From Microthyrium microscopicum (lineage: Eukaryota; Ascomycota; Dothideomycetes; Microthyriales; Microthyriaceae): DNA of 64,000 bases. Below the pieces are notes generated by a model. It saw nothing but the letters and a program-made list of their open reading frames with translations. It was not told the origin of the DNA and ran no database searches. The position numbers and the translations under genes are program-made. The DNA lies in NCBI GenBank assembly GCA_010405405.1, contig MU004233.1, forward strand, positions 695,122-759,121. The letters are read 5' to 3'. Below are positions 15,465 through 29,239 of this stretch, piece after piece. How positions within the stretch are numbered: position 1 is the first letter of the stretch; every line of letters begins with the position of its first letter.

Positions 15465-15760
15465 GAAGCGTAATTAATAATAATAATAACTACTATCTCC
15501 TTCTTTATTAAATCTACTTTTATATTAACTACTATAGAATTTACCTCTATAGCTATTACCTCCTTCTCTATTAAACTTACCTTTACCTTAACTACTATAG
15601 AATTTACCTTTATAACTACTACCTCCTTCTTTATTAAACCTACCTTTACCTTAACTACTATAGAATTTACCTCTATAGCTATTACCTCCTTCTCTATTAA
15701 ACCTACCTCTACTTTAACTATTATAAAATTTACCTTTATAGCTATTATAATTACTATAGT
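15465..15760. repeat. 63 bp tandem array
   Basis: The motif ACTACTATAGAATTTACC recurs with a 63 bp period (15528, 15591, 15654, and a diverged copy at 15717); related but less regular units lie upstream near 15231 and 15286. The period equals 21 codons. A 133-codon minus-strand open frame (15428-15829) exists only because the array lacks stops in that frame; its translation is a V/I/K/E repeat with no family resemblance, so I do not call it a gene. Confidence 0.85.
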
Positions 15761-17219
15761 AAAATATAAAGGGCTTATTAAGTTAAAGAATATAGAAATT
15801 AAAGTAATAAAGGAATAAACCTTAGGCAAAAATTATTCTTAATTATATTAGAATAGTAGATATCTAAAGATTTAGTAGTTACTAAAGTAATTACTAAGGT
15901 ATAATAACCTTTCCTTCTTAGTTAAGATAGTACTTTTCTTAAATCTTTTCTTTAGCTTTAACTTAATTTAATCTCTTCTCTCTCTCTTTATTTTACTTTC
16001 TACTTAGCTTAAGTATAAAAAAAGCGCTTATTAAAGTTATTTTAATAGCTTTTATATAGTATAATACTAAAATATTACTATACCTAAAAAAGTACGTTTC
16101 CTTATAGCTACTTAAGACTTTAAACCTTATATATAAAGTAAAAGAAACCTTATTTTCTTATATTATAGATACTCTTTATATAAAAGATAAGAAAAATTAA
16201 TAGCTAAGTATAGGTAGCTTATTTTCCTTCTTTACTTTATTTTCTATACTTACTTAGTTCCTTTAAATTAATTATATAAGACGTATACTTACTTTATAGT
16301 CTCTTTTTTTATAATAGATATAATAAATAGAGTTCTAGATAACTCTTACCTTCTTAAATTAGTAGTAGACTATATATATTTATATACTTATCTACTATAA
16401 GAGCGTAAAGAAGTTATAAAGCTTTATCTTATTTACTATTTAATTAATATTATACTATTATATATAGTAAGACTACTTTTTATAAGCTTATATTTATTAA
16501 GATATAGAAGTAGCTATATAGTTTTATATAAGTAAATACTATTTCTTATCTATATATACTTAATAAGTAGTTTTAGTTATATATAGCATATAAATAATAT
16601 ATATATAGATATTTAGTATAGCTATATAACTTTTATATTATTAAAGTTATAAATATTAAGTAGTTTAATAATATATTTACTATTAGTAAATAGAAAAAGG
16701 CGTTTTAAGTATACCTTCCTAAATTAGAAGTTAACTAAGTAGGTTTACTATTTCTAGATTATAGTTAACTTAGTAAAGTAGTTAAGGACGTAGATTCTTA
16801 ATATTAGGAAGTACTTATTAATAAGATAATCTTTTTTAGGTAAATTAAGTAAAGCGTTTAATTAACTTTATATTATATTATAAAAGAAAAGTAGATAGCT
16901 TATTTTAGAAGAATTCTTTATTAGGCTAGCAAATTATAGTAGAGTTATAAGAAGCTAAGAGATTACCTTTAGCTACTACTCCCTATAATAAATATCTTAG
17001 TAACTATTTAGTTTATATTAATTAAAATAGTATCTAACGTTAGCTATAATAATTAGCTAACTCTTCTTTAACTTCTTAATATATTCTTTAACTACTTTTA
17101 CTAATCTAATATAAATATAGCTATAATTAAACTATAAAAAGTCTTTCTATTTATTAGAGCTAATTTATAATAGCTTTATCTTAATAGTAGCTTATTAACT
17201 CTTTAAAGATACTATACTA

Positions 17220-17939
17220 GTGCTTAACTTATAACTTCTTATATATTAGTTAATATTAACGTTAGTAAGGTAGCTTTCTATTCTAGTAGGCTACTACCTA
17301 AGCTTATAATATTCTATTAGAGTAATTATAATACTACTAATATATATAAATTAGCTTAGTTCTTATTTTATATTTATATAAAACTAACCTATCTAAAAGA
17401 GCAAAAGAATAAAGCTAGCTAAGTAGTTATATAAGCAAAGGATATATATAGCTTAGCTAATATTAATAATAGCTACTTCTCTAATAAGAAGTTACTACCT
17501 AACTCTAATCCTATACTTAGAGAACTAATATAAAGTTTCTATATTTAGTATAAGCTATAACTATCTACTATCTATACTAGTGCTTAACTTATAACTTCCT
17601 ATATATTAGTTAATATTAATATTAGTAAGGTAGCTTTCTACCCTAATAGGCTACTACCTAAGCTTATAATATCCTATTAAAGTAATTATAATACTACTAA
17701 TATATATAAATTAGCTTAATTCTTATTTTGTATTTATATAAAACTAACCTATCTAAAAGAGCAAAAGAACAAAGCTAGCTAGATAATTATATAAGTAAAA
17801 GATATATATAGCTTAGCTAACGTTAATAATAGCTACTCCTCTAATAAGAAGTTACTACTTAACCCTAATTCTATACTTAGGGAACTAATATAAAGTTTCT
17901 ATATTTAGTATAAGCTATAACTACCTACTATTTATAGAT
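17220..17939. repeat. 360 bp tandem duplication
   Basis: Two adjacent copies start at about 17220 and 17580, each just after TACTAG and opening TGCTTAACTTATAACTTC. They align along their whole length without visible gaps and differ mainly by transitions. The unit is 360 bp (120 codons), so the duplication would have kept the reading frame of whatever transposon protein it came from. The copies are similar enough that the duplication is probably younger than most nearby repeats, or arose after much of the RIP. Confidence 0.88.
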
Positions 17940-19120
17940 TATTATTCTTATCTAGTAATCTATTAATAACTAGCTATCCTAGCTTTATTATATTTATAAT
18001 AAGAGCCTAAATATTTTAGTAAAAGCTTATCTTCTTACTCTTAAGAATATACTTAATAGCTATAATTTCTTTATATACTTATAAAAGCTAGCTAGACTAA
18101 GAATATTAAGAAGCTATCTAATTACTAAGTTATTTTTTGCTATTACTTACCTAAGCTTCTAAAGTACTAACTACTATGCTTACTATAAGAATATTTAAAG
18201 GCTATAATCCTACTACTAAAGCTTTAGGTAATAATACTAAAAATAAGTCTAGTACCTAAATAATCTTAATTATATTAGAGTTAAGGTAAACGTAATTATT
18301 ATTACTATAAATAACTACTCTAAGTATTTAATCTACCTACTTATAAATAAAGTTAAAGTAGTCCTTAGCTACTTCTTTAATAAGTTAAAAGTATAGATAT
18401 ATTTATTAACGTAATTACTTAGTTTCGTACTTTAACTTTATAGAAGCGTATACTAAATACTTAAAAGGAAAGTAAAGTTAATAAGAAATAGACTTAGTAA
18501 TAAAAAGTATAGAATATATAAACTCTTTAACTACTTTAGTTAATAAACTAACCTTTATAGTTCTTAACTTAAAAGATATAACCTATAAGTATACAAAATT
18601 TATTAGTAATTAGCTAATATATATTCTAAAAGCATTACTTACTAATAGACGCTTTAAAGTTTTAAAATTCTTTAATTACTTTATTACTAAAACTAGTACC
18701 TAGCTTATAAGAATCCCTTATAGTATTATAATTAAACTACTTTTAGTACATTAGTAGGTTAATAACTCTAATATTATTAGATATTCTACTTTTCTTTATA
18801 GAAGCTTTTCTATTACCTAATTTATTTATTAGCCTTAGACTAAGAAAACACCTACTACTATAATATAGGCTTTCCTACCTTAATAATTAGTATACTTTTA
18901 TTAACTTAAAGATAACTACTTTTCTTAATAATATTTATTAGATTACTAAGTCCTTACTAATATAAGAATTATAAAGATACTAAACTCTTAACCCTAGCTT
19001 TATATAGCATTCTTTAACTACATTTATTATAAAGAAACCCCTTTCTTTATCCTAAAGGAAAAGCCTATATAAGATACTACTAAAATATCTAAGGAAATAT
19101 TTAAAAAAATCTAGTCTATT

Positions 19121-22100
19121 TACTATTACTCTTATTATTATAGTTAACTAATATATTACTAAAGGTACTATTACCTTACCTACTCTTAATATTATTACTA
19201 CTTTATCTAGGTACTAAATATATCTAAATATAATAAAAGTTGCTAGTAAGTAACGTTCCTATATGTAGTAATAACTTCTAGATAACTATTATTACTCTAA
19301 GTATCTAATCTACCTACTTATAGATAAAGCTTAAGGTAGTTCTTAGCTACTTCTTTAACTAATTAAGAGTATAGATGTATTTATTAACGTAATTACTTAA
19401 TTTAACTATAAAGGCAATATACTACTTACTTAGTAGAGTATAAGATATAAAAATAGCGCTATCTTAACTAAAAAGAAAAGGTTATTACTCCTTAATAACT
19501 ACTTTAGTAACTATTAAGTCCTTAAATATAACCCTAGCTTTATATAGCGTTCTTTAACTATATCTATTATAAGAAAACCCCTTTTATTATCTTAGAAGAA
19601 GAGCTTATACAAGATACTACTAAAATAACTAAAGAAATATTTACCTACTTAATACCTTTACTATATTACTTAAGTATTCTTACCTAGTTTAATAGCTATA
19701 TAATAGTACCTCTATTAGACTAGGAATAGTAGATAAATCTCTAACTCTACTAATTACGTAAAGAAGTAAATAGCACTATATAATTAAAATAACAACTAAG
19801 CTACTTTTAGCTTAATTTATATACTATTTACTATTACTCTTATTATTATAGTTAACTAATACACTACTAAAGGTGCTATTACCTTACCTACTCTTAATAT
19901 TATTACTACTTTATCTAAGTGCTAAATATATCTAAATATAATAGAGATTACTAGTAAGCAACGTTCCTATATATAGTAACGACCCCTAGACGACTATTAT
20001 TACTCTAAGTATTTAATCTACCTACCTATAGATAGAGCTTAAGGTAGTCCTTCCTTTATTATATTACTTAAGCATTCTTACCTAGTTTAATAGCTTATTA
20101 AAGGCATTTATAAAAGCTTATAGTATATTAAATATTTCTTCTTATTATTAAGCAAAATTATACTAGAAATATATTCTACTTAGTAAATTCTTTAGACTTT
20201 AAATCTAATACGTATATAAACTACTAGAGTTAAGAACGCTACTAAAAGCCTCTTAAGTCTAGCTTAATAAACTATATAATAGTACTAAATATAGAAATTT
20301 TTAAAGAAAACTCTCTTATTTCTATAGGAAAAATAATTTAAGAAAGAAAAAAGTTAATAATACCCTTTAAGTAGTATAAAATAAAAAAAACTTCTTTAAT
20401 ATACTATAACTAGTCTTTAATATTAATCTTTATTAGATTAGGAATAGTAAATAAATCTCTAACTTTACTAGTTATATAAAAAGGTAAGTAGCACTATATA
20501 ATTAAAATAATAACTAGGCTACTTCTAGCTTAATTTATATACTACTTACTATTACTCTTATTATTATAATTAACTAATATACTACTAAAGGTACTATTAC
20601 CTTACCTACTCTTAATATTATTACTACTTTATCTAGGTACTAGATATATCTAGATATAATAGAGGTTGCTAGTAAGCAACGTTCCTATATATAGTAACAA
20701 CCCCTAAATAACATATAGTATTAAGGGTTATAAGGCTTTATATAGAATTTTCAAAGTATACTATAGGTATAATTAGATACGCTAAATAGATTCACTACTA
20801 TAGGCGCTAGTTATTACTCTAAGCATCTAATCTACCTATCTATAGATAAAGCTTAAAGTAGTTCTTTCTCTACTATATTACTTAAGTATCCTTACCTAGT
20901 TTAATAGCTATATAATAGTACTAGATATAGAAATTTTTAAAGGAAACTCTCTTATTCTTATAAGAAAGATAATTTAAGAAAGAAAAAAGTTAATAGTACT
21001 CTTTAAATAGCATAAAGTAAAAAAAACTTCTTTAGTATACTATAACTAGTCTTTAATATTAATCTCTATTAGACTAAGAATAATAAATAAATCTCTAACT
21101 CTACTAGTTACGTAAAGAGGTAAGTAGTACTATATAATTAAAATAATAACTAGGCTACTTATAGCCTAGTAGAAGTAATGTCTTACCCTTAGTATAGTAA
21201 GTATATAAGACCTTATTATAAAGAATTATATAGTATATAAAATAAGTAATACCTTAAAGTATAGAGTAAGATTAGAGATAAAAGTCCTAAGTATAAGCGT
21301 TAATAATACTATAATTAATAATAATACTAAGATAATAGTTATTATTATAGTCTACGTCCTAGAGACTAGTAAAATAAAAATAAATATAGTAGTACTTTAT
21401 AATAATAAAGAGTATTATACGCAAACTTAGCTTAATTTATATACTACTTACTATTACTCTTATTATTATAGTTAACTAATATACTACTAAAGGTACTATT
21501 ACCTTACTTTACCTTACCTACTCTTAATATTATTACTACTTTATCTAGGTACTAAATATATCTAGATATAATAAAGATTACTAATAAGTAACATTCTTAT
21601 ATATAGTAATAATCCTTAAATAACTATTATTACTCTAAGTATCTAATCTACCTACCTATAAATAGAGCTTAAAGTAGTCCTTAGCTACTTCTTTAACTAG
21701 TTAGGAGTATAGATGCATTTATTAACGTAATTACTTAATTTAATCATAAAGGTAATACATAGCTTACTTAACAAAGCGTAAAATATAAAAATAGCGCTAT
21801 CTTAACTAAGAAAAAAAGGTTATTACTCCTTAGTAACTACTTATAGTAGTAACTACTAAGTCCTTAAATACCTTCTTAGTTAGCTATAATAAATATAAGA
21901 AATATATTTTTCTACTAGGTCTAGGAAATAAAAGCCTAGTTATATATCCTACTTATAACCTACTAAAACTAGAATAATAATATTAAAAGCTAATTAAAAC
22001 GTTTAGGAAGGATAGATTATAAAAGCAATATATAGCTTACTTAAGGCGTAAGATATAGGAATAGTAATATCTTAACTAGTTAGAAAAGGCTATTACGCCT

Positions 22101-22330
22101 TAGTAGCTAATTATATAGTAATTTTTAATCCCTTTCCTTAAAAATTATATTTTCTACCTAAAGATTATAACTACTTTATCTAGATACTAGACATATTTAG
22201 ATACTAATATCTAGATATATTTAGATATATTTAGACATATCTAGATATATAGAAAGTTACTAGTAAGTATTATTTATATTCTATTATACATAGCTCTAGC
22301 TATAATAAATTTACTTAAGTATAGTATAAG
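19121..22330. repeat. Dispersed LTR-like repeat family, at least four copies
   Basis: A block running from TACTATTACTCTTATTATTA through CTACTTTATCTAG to CCTATATATAGTAA recurs at about 19121-19275, 19829-19980, 20541-20705 and 21448-21610, with a degraded fifth piece at about 22170-22330. A second linked block (TTATTACTCTAAGTATCTAATCTACC onward) follows at about 19285, 19990, 20815 and 21625; in the third copy about 110 bp of other sequence separates the blocks. Read on the minus strand the first block starts TGTTACTATATATAGGAACG, like the TG start of an LTR. Likely solo or nested LTR fragments of a retroelement, all broken and old. Linkage to the neighbouring Ty3/gypsy relic is not shown. Confidence 0.6.
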
Positions 22331-22352
22331 CTATACTTAAATAACTATAATA

Positions 22353-22729
22353 TACTTAATAAGTTTAAAATATTTTAAATAGTTTTATAATATTTCTAAT
22401 AAAGTATATAATATCTTATATATATTTAATATCTTTATAATAAGTTTAAAANNNNNNNNNNNNNNNNNNNNNNNNNNNNNNNNNNNNNNNNNNNNNNNNN
22501 NNNNNNNNNNNTACCTAATAAGTTTAAAATATTTTAAATAGTTTTATAATATTTCTAATAAAGTATATATTATCTTATATATATCTAATATTTTTATAAT
22601 AAGTTTAAAATAATTATAATATACCTAATAAGTTTAAAATATTTTAAATACTTTTAAAATATTTCTAATAAAGTACGTAGTTATCTTATACGTATTTAAT
22701 ATCTTTATAATAAGTTAAATATAACTTTT
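22353..22729. repeat. ~110 bp tandem array interrupted by the assembly gap
   Basis: The unit TAATAAGTTTAAAATATT...TAAATAGTTTTATAATATTTC...AATATCTTTATAA is seen at about 22353, 22512 and 22622. The last two copies are 110 bp apart, whereas the first two are 159 bp apart across the run of Ns, which is not a multiple of the unit. The array is therefore collapsed or truncated at the gap. Confidence 0.82.
22452..22511. other. Assembly gap (60 N)
   Basis: Sixty undetermined bases. Both flanks belong to the same 110 bp tandem array and the spacing does not fit whole units, so the length given is probably nominal. Confidence 0.99.
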
Positions 22730-25700
22730 CTAGTATAATATATAGTCTAATTTGTAATGTATAATAATTTTTTTATAATGTCTTATTTTAATAGATTAAT
22801 AATAATAGTATATCTTAGTATATACTCTTATAGCTATCTAGTTAATATATTCTAATATTTAAGGACTACTAAGGTAGTAAGGAATAGTAGTTTAGTAATT
22901 ACTATAATTCTTTTTAATATATAAGAAATACCTTTATTAGTAAGTTTCTTTTCTAAGATTATAACTATAAGAAATCCTAGGAAGTATTTCTTATTAGCTA
23001 GAGTAATATTAAATTCTTTATAAAGTTTAAGGAAGGTTTTAGTATACTTTATTACTAATTAGAAATTTTTTAATATAAAAATAAAGTTATTAATATAGAT
23101 TCTTAGCTATTTTTTATATTTATAAATAATACTATTTATAAATTATTATACGTAAGAAGGAGAGTTTTAAAATTCTATTAAGGTAATATTTATAACTTCT
23201 AGTCTTTTATACGTAATAATTATAAATATATAGTAATAGCTTAGATAGATAAGAAATTAATAGAAGAAAAATTTAGCGTTTTATATTAATATAAACTTAG
23301 TGCTAGTAATTATATTTATAATATTTAATATTTTTAAAATTAGGTAGGTATCCTTAATAGTAATCTTATTTATTACTCTTATATTAAGTATAATATAGCC
23401 TTCTTATTCTATAGTTCTATCTAGTTTAGTAATATTTTTCTAGACTATAAAAACTAGGGTAATAAAAGGCGTAAAGTACTTTTAAAATTCTATTTTTCCT
23501 TAGGCCTATAACTTATTAAATAAAGTATTAATTACTTTCTAACCTATTATTCTAACTAAGTATAGTTTTATACTAACTTTATTTCTTTATACTATTTGCT
23601 AGTCTATTATTAGAATAACTTTTATAAAATCTTTTTCTTATATTTTAATAAGTCTTAGTATACTATTAAAAACTTTTATATATTTCTAAAGTATAGAATT
23701 AAATACTTATCTTTATTTATATAAACTATAAACTATTACGCTATATAATATAGTCTCCTAAAACTTTTTACTTTATTCTAAATTAATTTTTAAGCCTATA
23801 TATTCTATTAGTATTAATAACTTATTATAAAAACTTAAGTCTTTTAGTACGTTTATAGAAAAGGAGCTAGAAGAAGACTAGTTATTTATAAAGAGTTTTT
23901 AGTATAAGCTAACTAGCTTTATACTAGGAAGCTCTTAAGGAATTATATTTTATTAGCCTACTAAAAGTATAGTAATAAAGCGTTATTTAAGTATAGTATT
24001 ATTTTAGGTTTAGTCTAGTAAGGTAAAAAGCTTTAAAGCTAGCTTTAGTAGGTTTTTAGTACTTATAATAGCTAGTTTAGAAATAGTTAGTAAGTTAACT
24101 TTAGTTAGTTAGTTAGGCTTACTTTTTATAATAGAGTTAAGATCCTTAGTAAGAAGTAATTTCTACTTAGGTAATAGCTTAGTATTAGTAAAGATTTAAT
24201 TCTTTAGTTTAGAGCGTAGTACCTAAGTATAAAAGATTAATACCTAAAGACATAATTTAGCTATTAAAGAAATATCTAAATTTTAATAGTAGTAATTCTC
24301 TTTATAGGCTTAGATACTAGTAGTAAGAAATTTATAAAGTAGTTAGATAGTAGTATTTAATAAGATTTTAATTATATATAATATTTTTAATATAGCTATA
24401 GTCTACTTAGGCTATAGTACGTATAGTATTACTATAGTATTTAAATAATTAATACTATAATCTTTATATAGTAGTAAATAAATAGAAAATAGAATTTTTA
24501 TCTTTATCTTATTGCCTAATTTTACCTAAGAATAGTAAGGCTAAAAGAATTTAGCTTAGTAAGGAATTATAAATAGAATTTTAAGTTTCTATTAGTAAGG
24601 ATTTTTATAAGCTTCTTAATAGAAAGAAGTTCTAGCTAGTAAAGAAGTTATAAAGTTTAAATACTTAGTACTAATATAATAAGTACTATATTTAGAGTAT
24701 AAAATAAGTAATCCTAGTTTAGTTTACTTATAGAGAGAGAAAGGTTTATCTATATTATTATAAATAGTAATAAATTTAGTTTTTAAATTTACTATTATAG
24801 AAATTATGCTACTAGAAGGACTAAGCATTAGGCTATTTAGATCTAGAATAAAGAATAGAGTTTCTTTATTAAAAAGGTTTTTTCTAGCTACTACTATTTA
24901 AATAGACTAGATAGAATAAAAAAGAATAGTTTTATTTTAGGTAGTATAAACTATTTAGTATACCTAGGTATATTATCTTATAAAAACTTATAAAGGTATA
25001 ATAAAGAAATAAGGTTTTTTTATACTATGCCCTTTATAATAATAAATTAGCTTCTTATTCTTTAGATTTAGTATAATTCTAAGTAGCTTTAAGATATCTA
25101 TAGAAACTAGTAATAGACTATCTAAGTCTTTAATAACCTAGAACTTTGCCTAGATTTCTAAGATAGCTAAGAAGCTAAGGTTACTATAGCTATAAATATA
25201 TAGTAATAGCTTTATATAGTTTATAGCTCGTACTAGTATATTATATACTTTTATTTTAAGTATATATTTTTAAAGTATAAGAATTATATTTAGTAAAATT
25301 TTATATAGTATATAAGAGCTAATATAGCTTACTATAATACCTAAATTAATATATACTAGTATTAGAGTCTAATTTTTGCTAAAAGTAATTAAGATAATTA
25401 AATAATAGTATTAAAGAAAGTTTTTACTTTAGATTAGTTATAGCGTATATATTAGTAATATTTATATAATCTTCTAATCTATCTAAATATAGTTAATTAA
25501 GACTAATAAAGGTTTTAAGATTTTATCTTTAACCTCCTTATTAGCTATAAACTTATAAACTTTTAATAAGTATAAGTACTTAAATAGTAGATTTTAAGAA
25601 TTAAATAAGGCATTATAGTTAAGATAAGTAGTATGTTTTAAAGTTAAGTTTTTAGACCTAAAGACTTAAGTTTAAAGGTAGTAAACTTAGTAGCTATTAT

Positions 25701-27600
25701 TATCTTAATAGCCTCTAAAGTTACCTCTAATTTTGTCTACTTTATTATACTCTTCTTAGTAGCTTCTATTATTATTATTATTAGTAGTAAAATTCTAATT
25801 ATTATCTAAATATATAACGTTATTATTCTATTAATCTTAAGTATAATCTATAAACTAATAAGATTTATATAAGTCTATAATAACGTTAGAATTATTATAC
25901 TAATTACTTACCTAGTTATTTTACTAAACGCTATTTATAAAATCTTAATACTATTAGTAATTAATAATAAGAAATTTATAATAAGAAGCTAATTATTTAC
26001 TAAAAGTATTTAGTATCTTACTACTCTATTCTATACTATTTATAAACCTATTTAAATTTATATCTAAGTTCTAGTAATAGCTTCTTAAGCCTAAGGCTAT
26101 AGCTTTCTAACTATAGTATAGCTAACCTAAAGTTTTCTAACTATTATCTTAATCTCTTTTATAATTTTATTACTATAATTAGTAAGTTAACTATTTATTA
26201 ACTTTTATACCTTAGTTTACTAAGGAGCTATTATTATAACTAGTATACTAATTACTATCTTTACTATATCTAGAATTTTTATAGTAAGAGTTATTATACT
26301 AACTATAACTAGCATTCTAAATATAGTAAAGTTATCTTATTATCTTAAGATAGCTTATAGCTATCTTCTTTTATAAGAACTTATTACTTTTTAGAGACGC
26401 CTTATAACTATTTACTATTATTATTATATCTAGTTTACTAATTACTATTATAAACTCTAATTCTAGGTTTATATATACCTATTTAATCTTAGATAGTATA
26501 TCTTTAAAGCCTATATTATTAGCCTTAATAAGTATATTAGAAAGCTACTATATAAGGCTTTTCTTATTAGATATATCTTCTATAGTATAGCGTAAGTTAA
26601 AGTTACTTACTAGCTTACTTAAGGCTTATATCTTATCTAGTATAAATTTAGTTTTAAGAGTTTTAACCTAGTTTATTATAGCTAGTCTTCCTTATAAGCT
26701 ATTTTTTTTAAAAGTAGATAGTACTATATACTATAGTAGTGCTACTTTATAAAGATAATAAGGAATATTTATTTAGATAGTTTAATAATTTATTAAACTT
26801 AGAAGATCTTTAAGTTAGTTATAAAATAGTCTAACGTCTCTATAGTAATATTCTTTATCTTTATAAAATATGCTTTCTTTACTCTAGCTCTATAAAGTAT
26901 CTAGAAAGAAATATTCTATATTCTTAGTCTTCTATTTTATATAGTGTTTTACTATAGTATAATTTAAACCTTAGTTTATTTTATTAAGTATTATATAAGC
27001 GCTTATTATTATAAGTTCTATAATAAGCTTAAGTAAGGCTAATAAAGCTATAAACTATTCTACTAATATAGAGACTATAAGTATTAGTTATAGTATTAGG
27101 TCTTATTAATATTTAGGAGTATAATCTTTCTAGATTAATTCTATAGAATTATATTTATTATAAAAATTATTCTATTTTCTTAATATATAGTTATAGGACT
27201 ATAATCTATTATAACTATTATTATTAGAATATTTACTATTTACTATAGTATTATTTTATTTATAGCTATAAGAGTTAGTAGTTCTATTTTACTTATTATC
27301 TCCTTAATAATCTACTATAATTTTTTTAGAGGATTAATCTTTACTATATCTATACTTATAGAAAACGCTAGGCTTATTTCTATACTACTTAGAAGTAGTC
27401 TAAATTACTATATAATCTAAGGTAGAAGAATTTTAGCCTAATAATAAAGATAGATTTTCTAAGAAAGAAATAATTAAGACTATAAGTAACTCTAAATTCT
27501 TTATAAAAATTAAGAAGTTAAATTTAGATTTAAGTTTAAAACCTTCTCTAAGAAGTACTAAATCTTCTTATAGTAATATTAATAAATTTATACTATTAAA
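22700..27600 (-). mobile_element. Broken Ty3/gypsy retroelement relic
   Basis: On the minus strand the reading from about 23520 down to 23060 follows the order of a Ty3/gypsy reverse transcriptase as found in fungal elements: a PFITLVF segment, a VINKITIKDTY segment, the NSPSYV box near 23150-23170 and the catalytic box just beyond it near 23085. Farther upstream in element orientation, about 25700-27600, the translation is rich in Y, N and S, as in the C-terminal part of fungal gag proteins. The copy is heavily degraded by RIP with many breaks throughout; integrase and paired LTRs were not located. It is old. LTR-like repeats on its downstream side (19.1-22.3 kb) may or may not belong to it. 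Outer limits are approximate. Confidence 0.65.
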
Positions 27601-29239
27601 ATATAGATCTAGATATATTATTAATTTATACTTTAAGAAAGTATTATTTTCTATTAATAGTTATAAAATAGAATATTTTTAGCTCTTTATTTATAAGATC
27701 TATATAGCTAAGAAGTAATCTTCTATAGGATCCTAATCTTTTAAGGATATTAATAAAGAAATAACTTTAATATTTACTTTTAGGAGTAGATTTTATAAAC
27801 TTAATTTATTAAAAGAAACTTATAGTATTAGCTAGGGTAAGGCTATATTTAAGAGTAAGTTTTTCTCTTAATAGAAATTTACTAAATAAAGTTTAAATTC
27901 TTTTATAGCTTTTATTCTTAGCTTACGTTATTTTATTTACTCTCCTAGTATTTTAAAAAAGTTTTTAAATTTAAACTCTAATATAAACTTCTTATATAAT
28001 TTCTTTTAGTAAGAAAGATTCTTTATTAATATAAATTATAAATACTATCTTTTAAAAGTTATATCTTTAGCTAATAAAGATTCTAATAAATTTATATTAC
28101 CTATATATCTCTATATAATATATAAATAATTTTCTTTCTAAGCTCTTTTTATTTATAAACTTCTTAAACTTTTACTTATAAAACTAAATCTTTATAGTAA
28201 TATATTACTTAGTAAAACTACTAGGTAGCCCTAGCTTATAAATTAAGAAGTAGTAAAGCTATAGTAAATACTTTTAAGGATATTTACTATTAAAGATCTA
28301 AAACTACTAGCTAGATAAATACTAGTAACTAGATCTTACTAAGCCTAATTAAGGTATAATCTATAAGTAGAGTATAGAGAGTAGCTTATTAATAGTTTTG
28401 CTTAAAGAGATCTAATTCTTAAGAAAGAGTTTTAGAAAAGTATTTTATACTATAGTATAATACTTAGAAATAATTATATAATAGTATAGTTGCTAATTTA
28501 TAATAAAAACTTTTAGAGACTAGATTTATTACTTTTACTAGTATATAGAATTAAAGATTTTTAGGAAAAAATTAATAAAAAGGTTTTAAAGAAGGTATAT
28601 AATAATAAGACTACTATACTAAGAATAGATAGAAGTCTAATATTATTAATAAATTTAAGTATAAAAGTTAATATAAAGACTTATAAAAAATTAAGAAGAA
28701 ATAAAGAGAGAAAAATAATAGTAATTATTAGTAAAGGGTAGTTTATTAACTATTATCTAATATTATACTACTTCTTACTAGGTAGTAATAGTTATAATAT
28801 AGTTAAGGCTTACTCTTAATATTATTAAGCAATTCTTTATACTTAAAAATAAATTATAAAGGAAGTTTTAATAAAGAATTAAAATAGATAAAATAGGTTA
28901 GTAGAGAAAAGTAAATAAAGATTAGAAAGTTATATAATATCTAATACTAGTAGTTATATAGTAAAAATGCTTTATAAAATAATTCTAGTAAGATAGTAAA
29001 GATAGAAAGTATAATAAAAAAACTACTAAGAAAACTCTAAGCTTAAAGTAAGGGGTTAATTAATAAGCCTATAAGAATATAAAGAATAAAATCTTTTAAA
29101 GAATATATACTATGCTTTAAGGTTAATAGAGCTTCTTTTATTTATCTTTATAATAAAGATAATTAAAAGAATTAAAAACTTATTACTACTACTAAAGAGA
29201 AAGCATATAGTAAGATAAAGTCATAGTAAGTAAGATAAT

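Noticed and set aside
15428-15829. 133-codon minus-strand open frame in the AT-rich block
   Set aside because: Translation is a V/I/K/E tandem repeat from a 63 bp array inside RIPed DNA, with no family resemblance.
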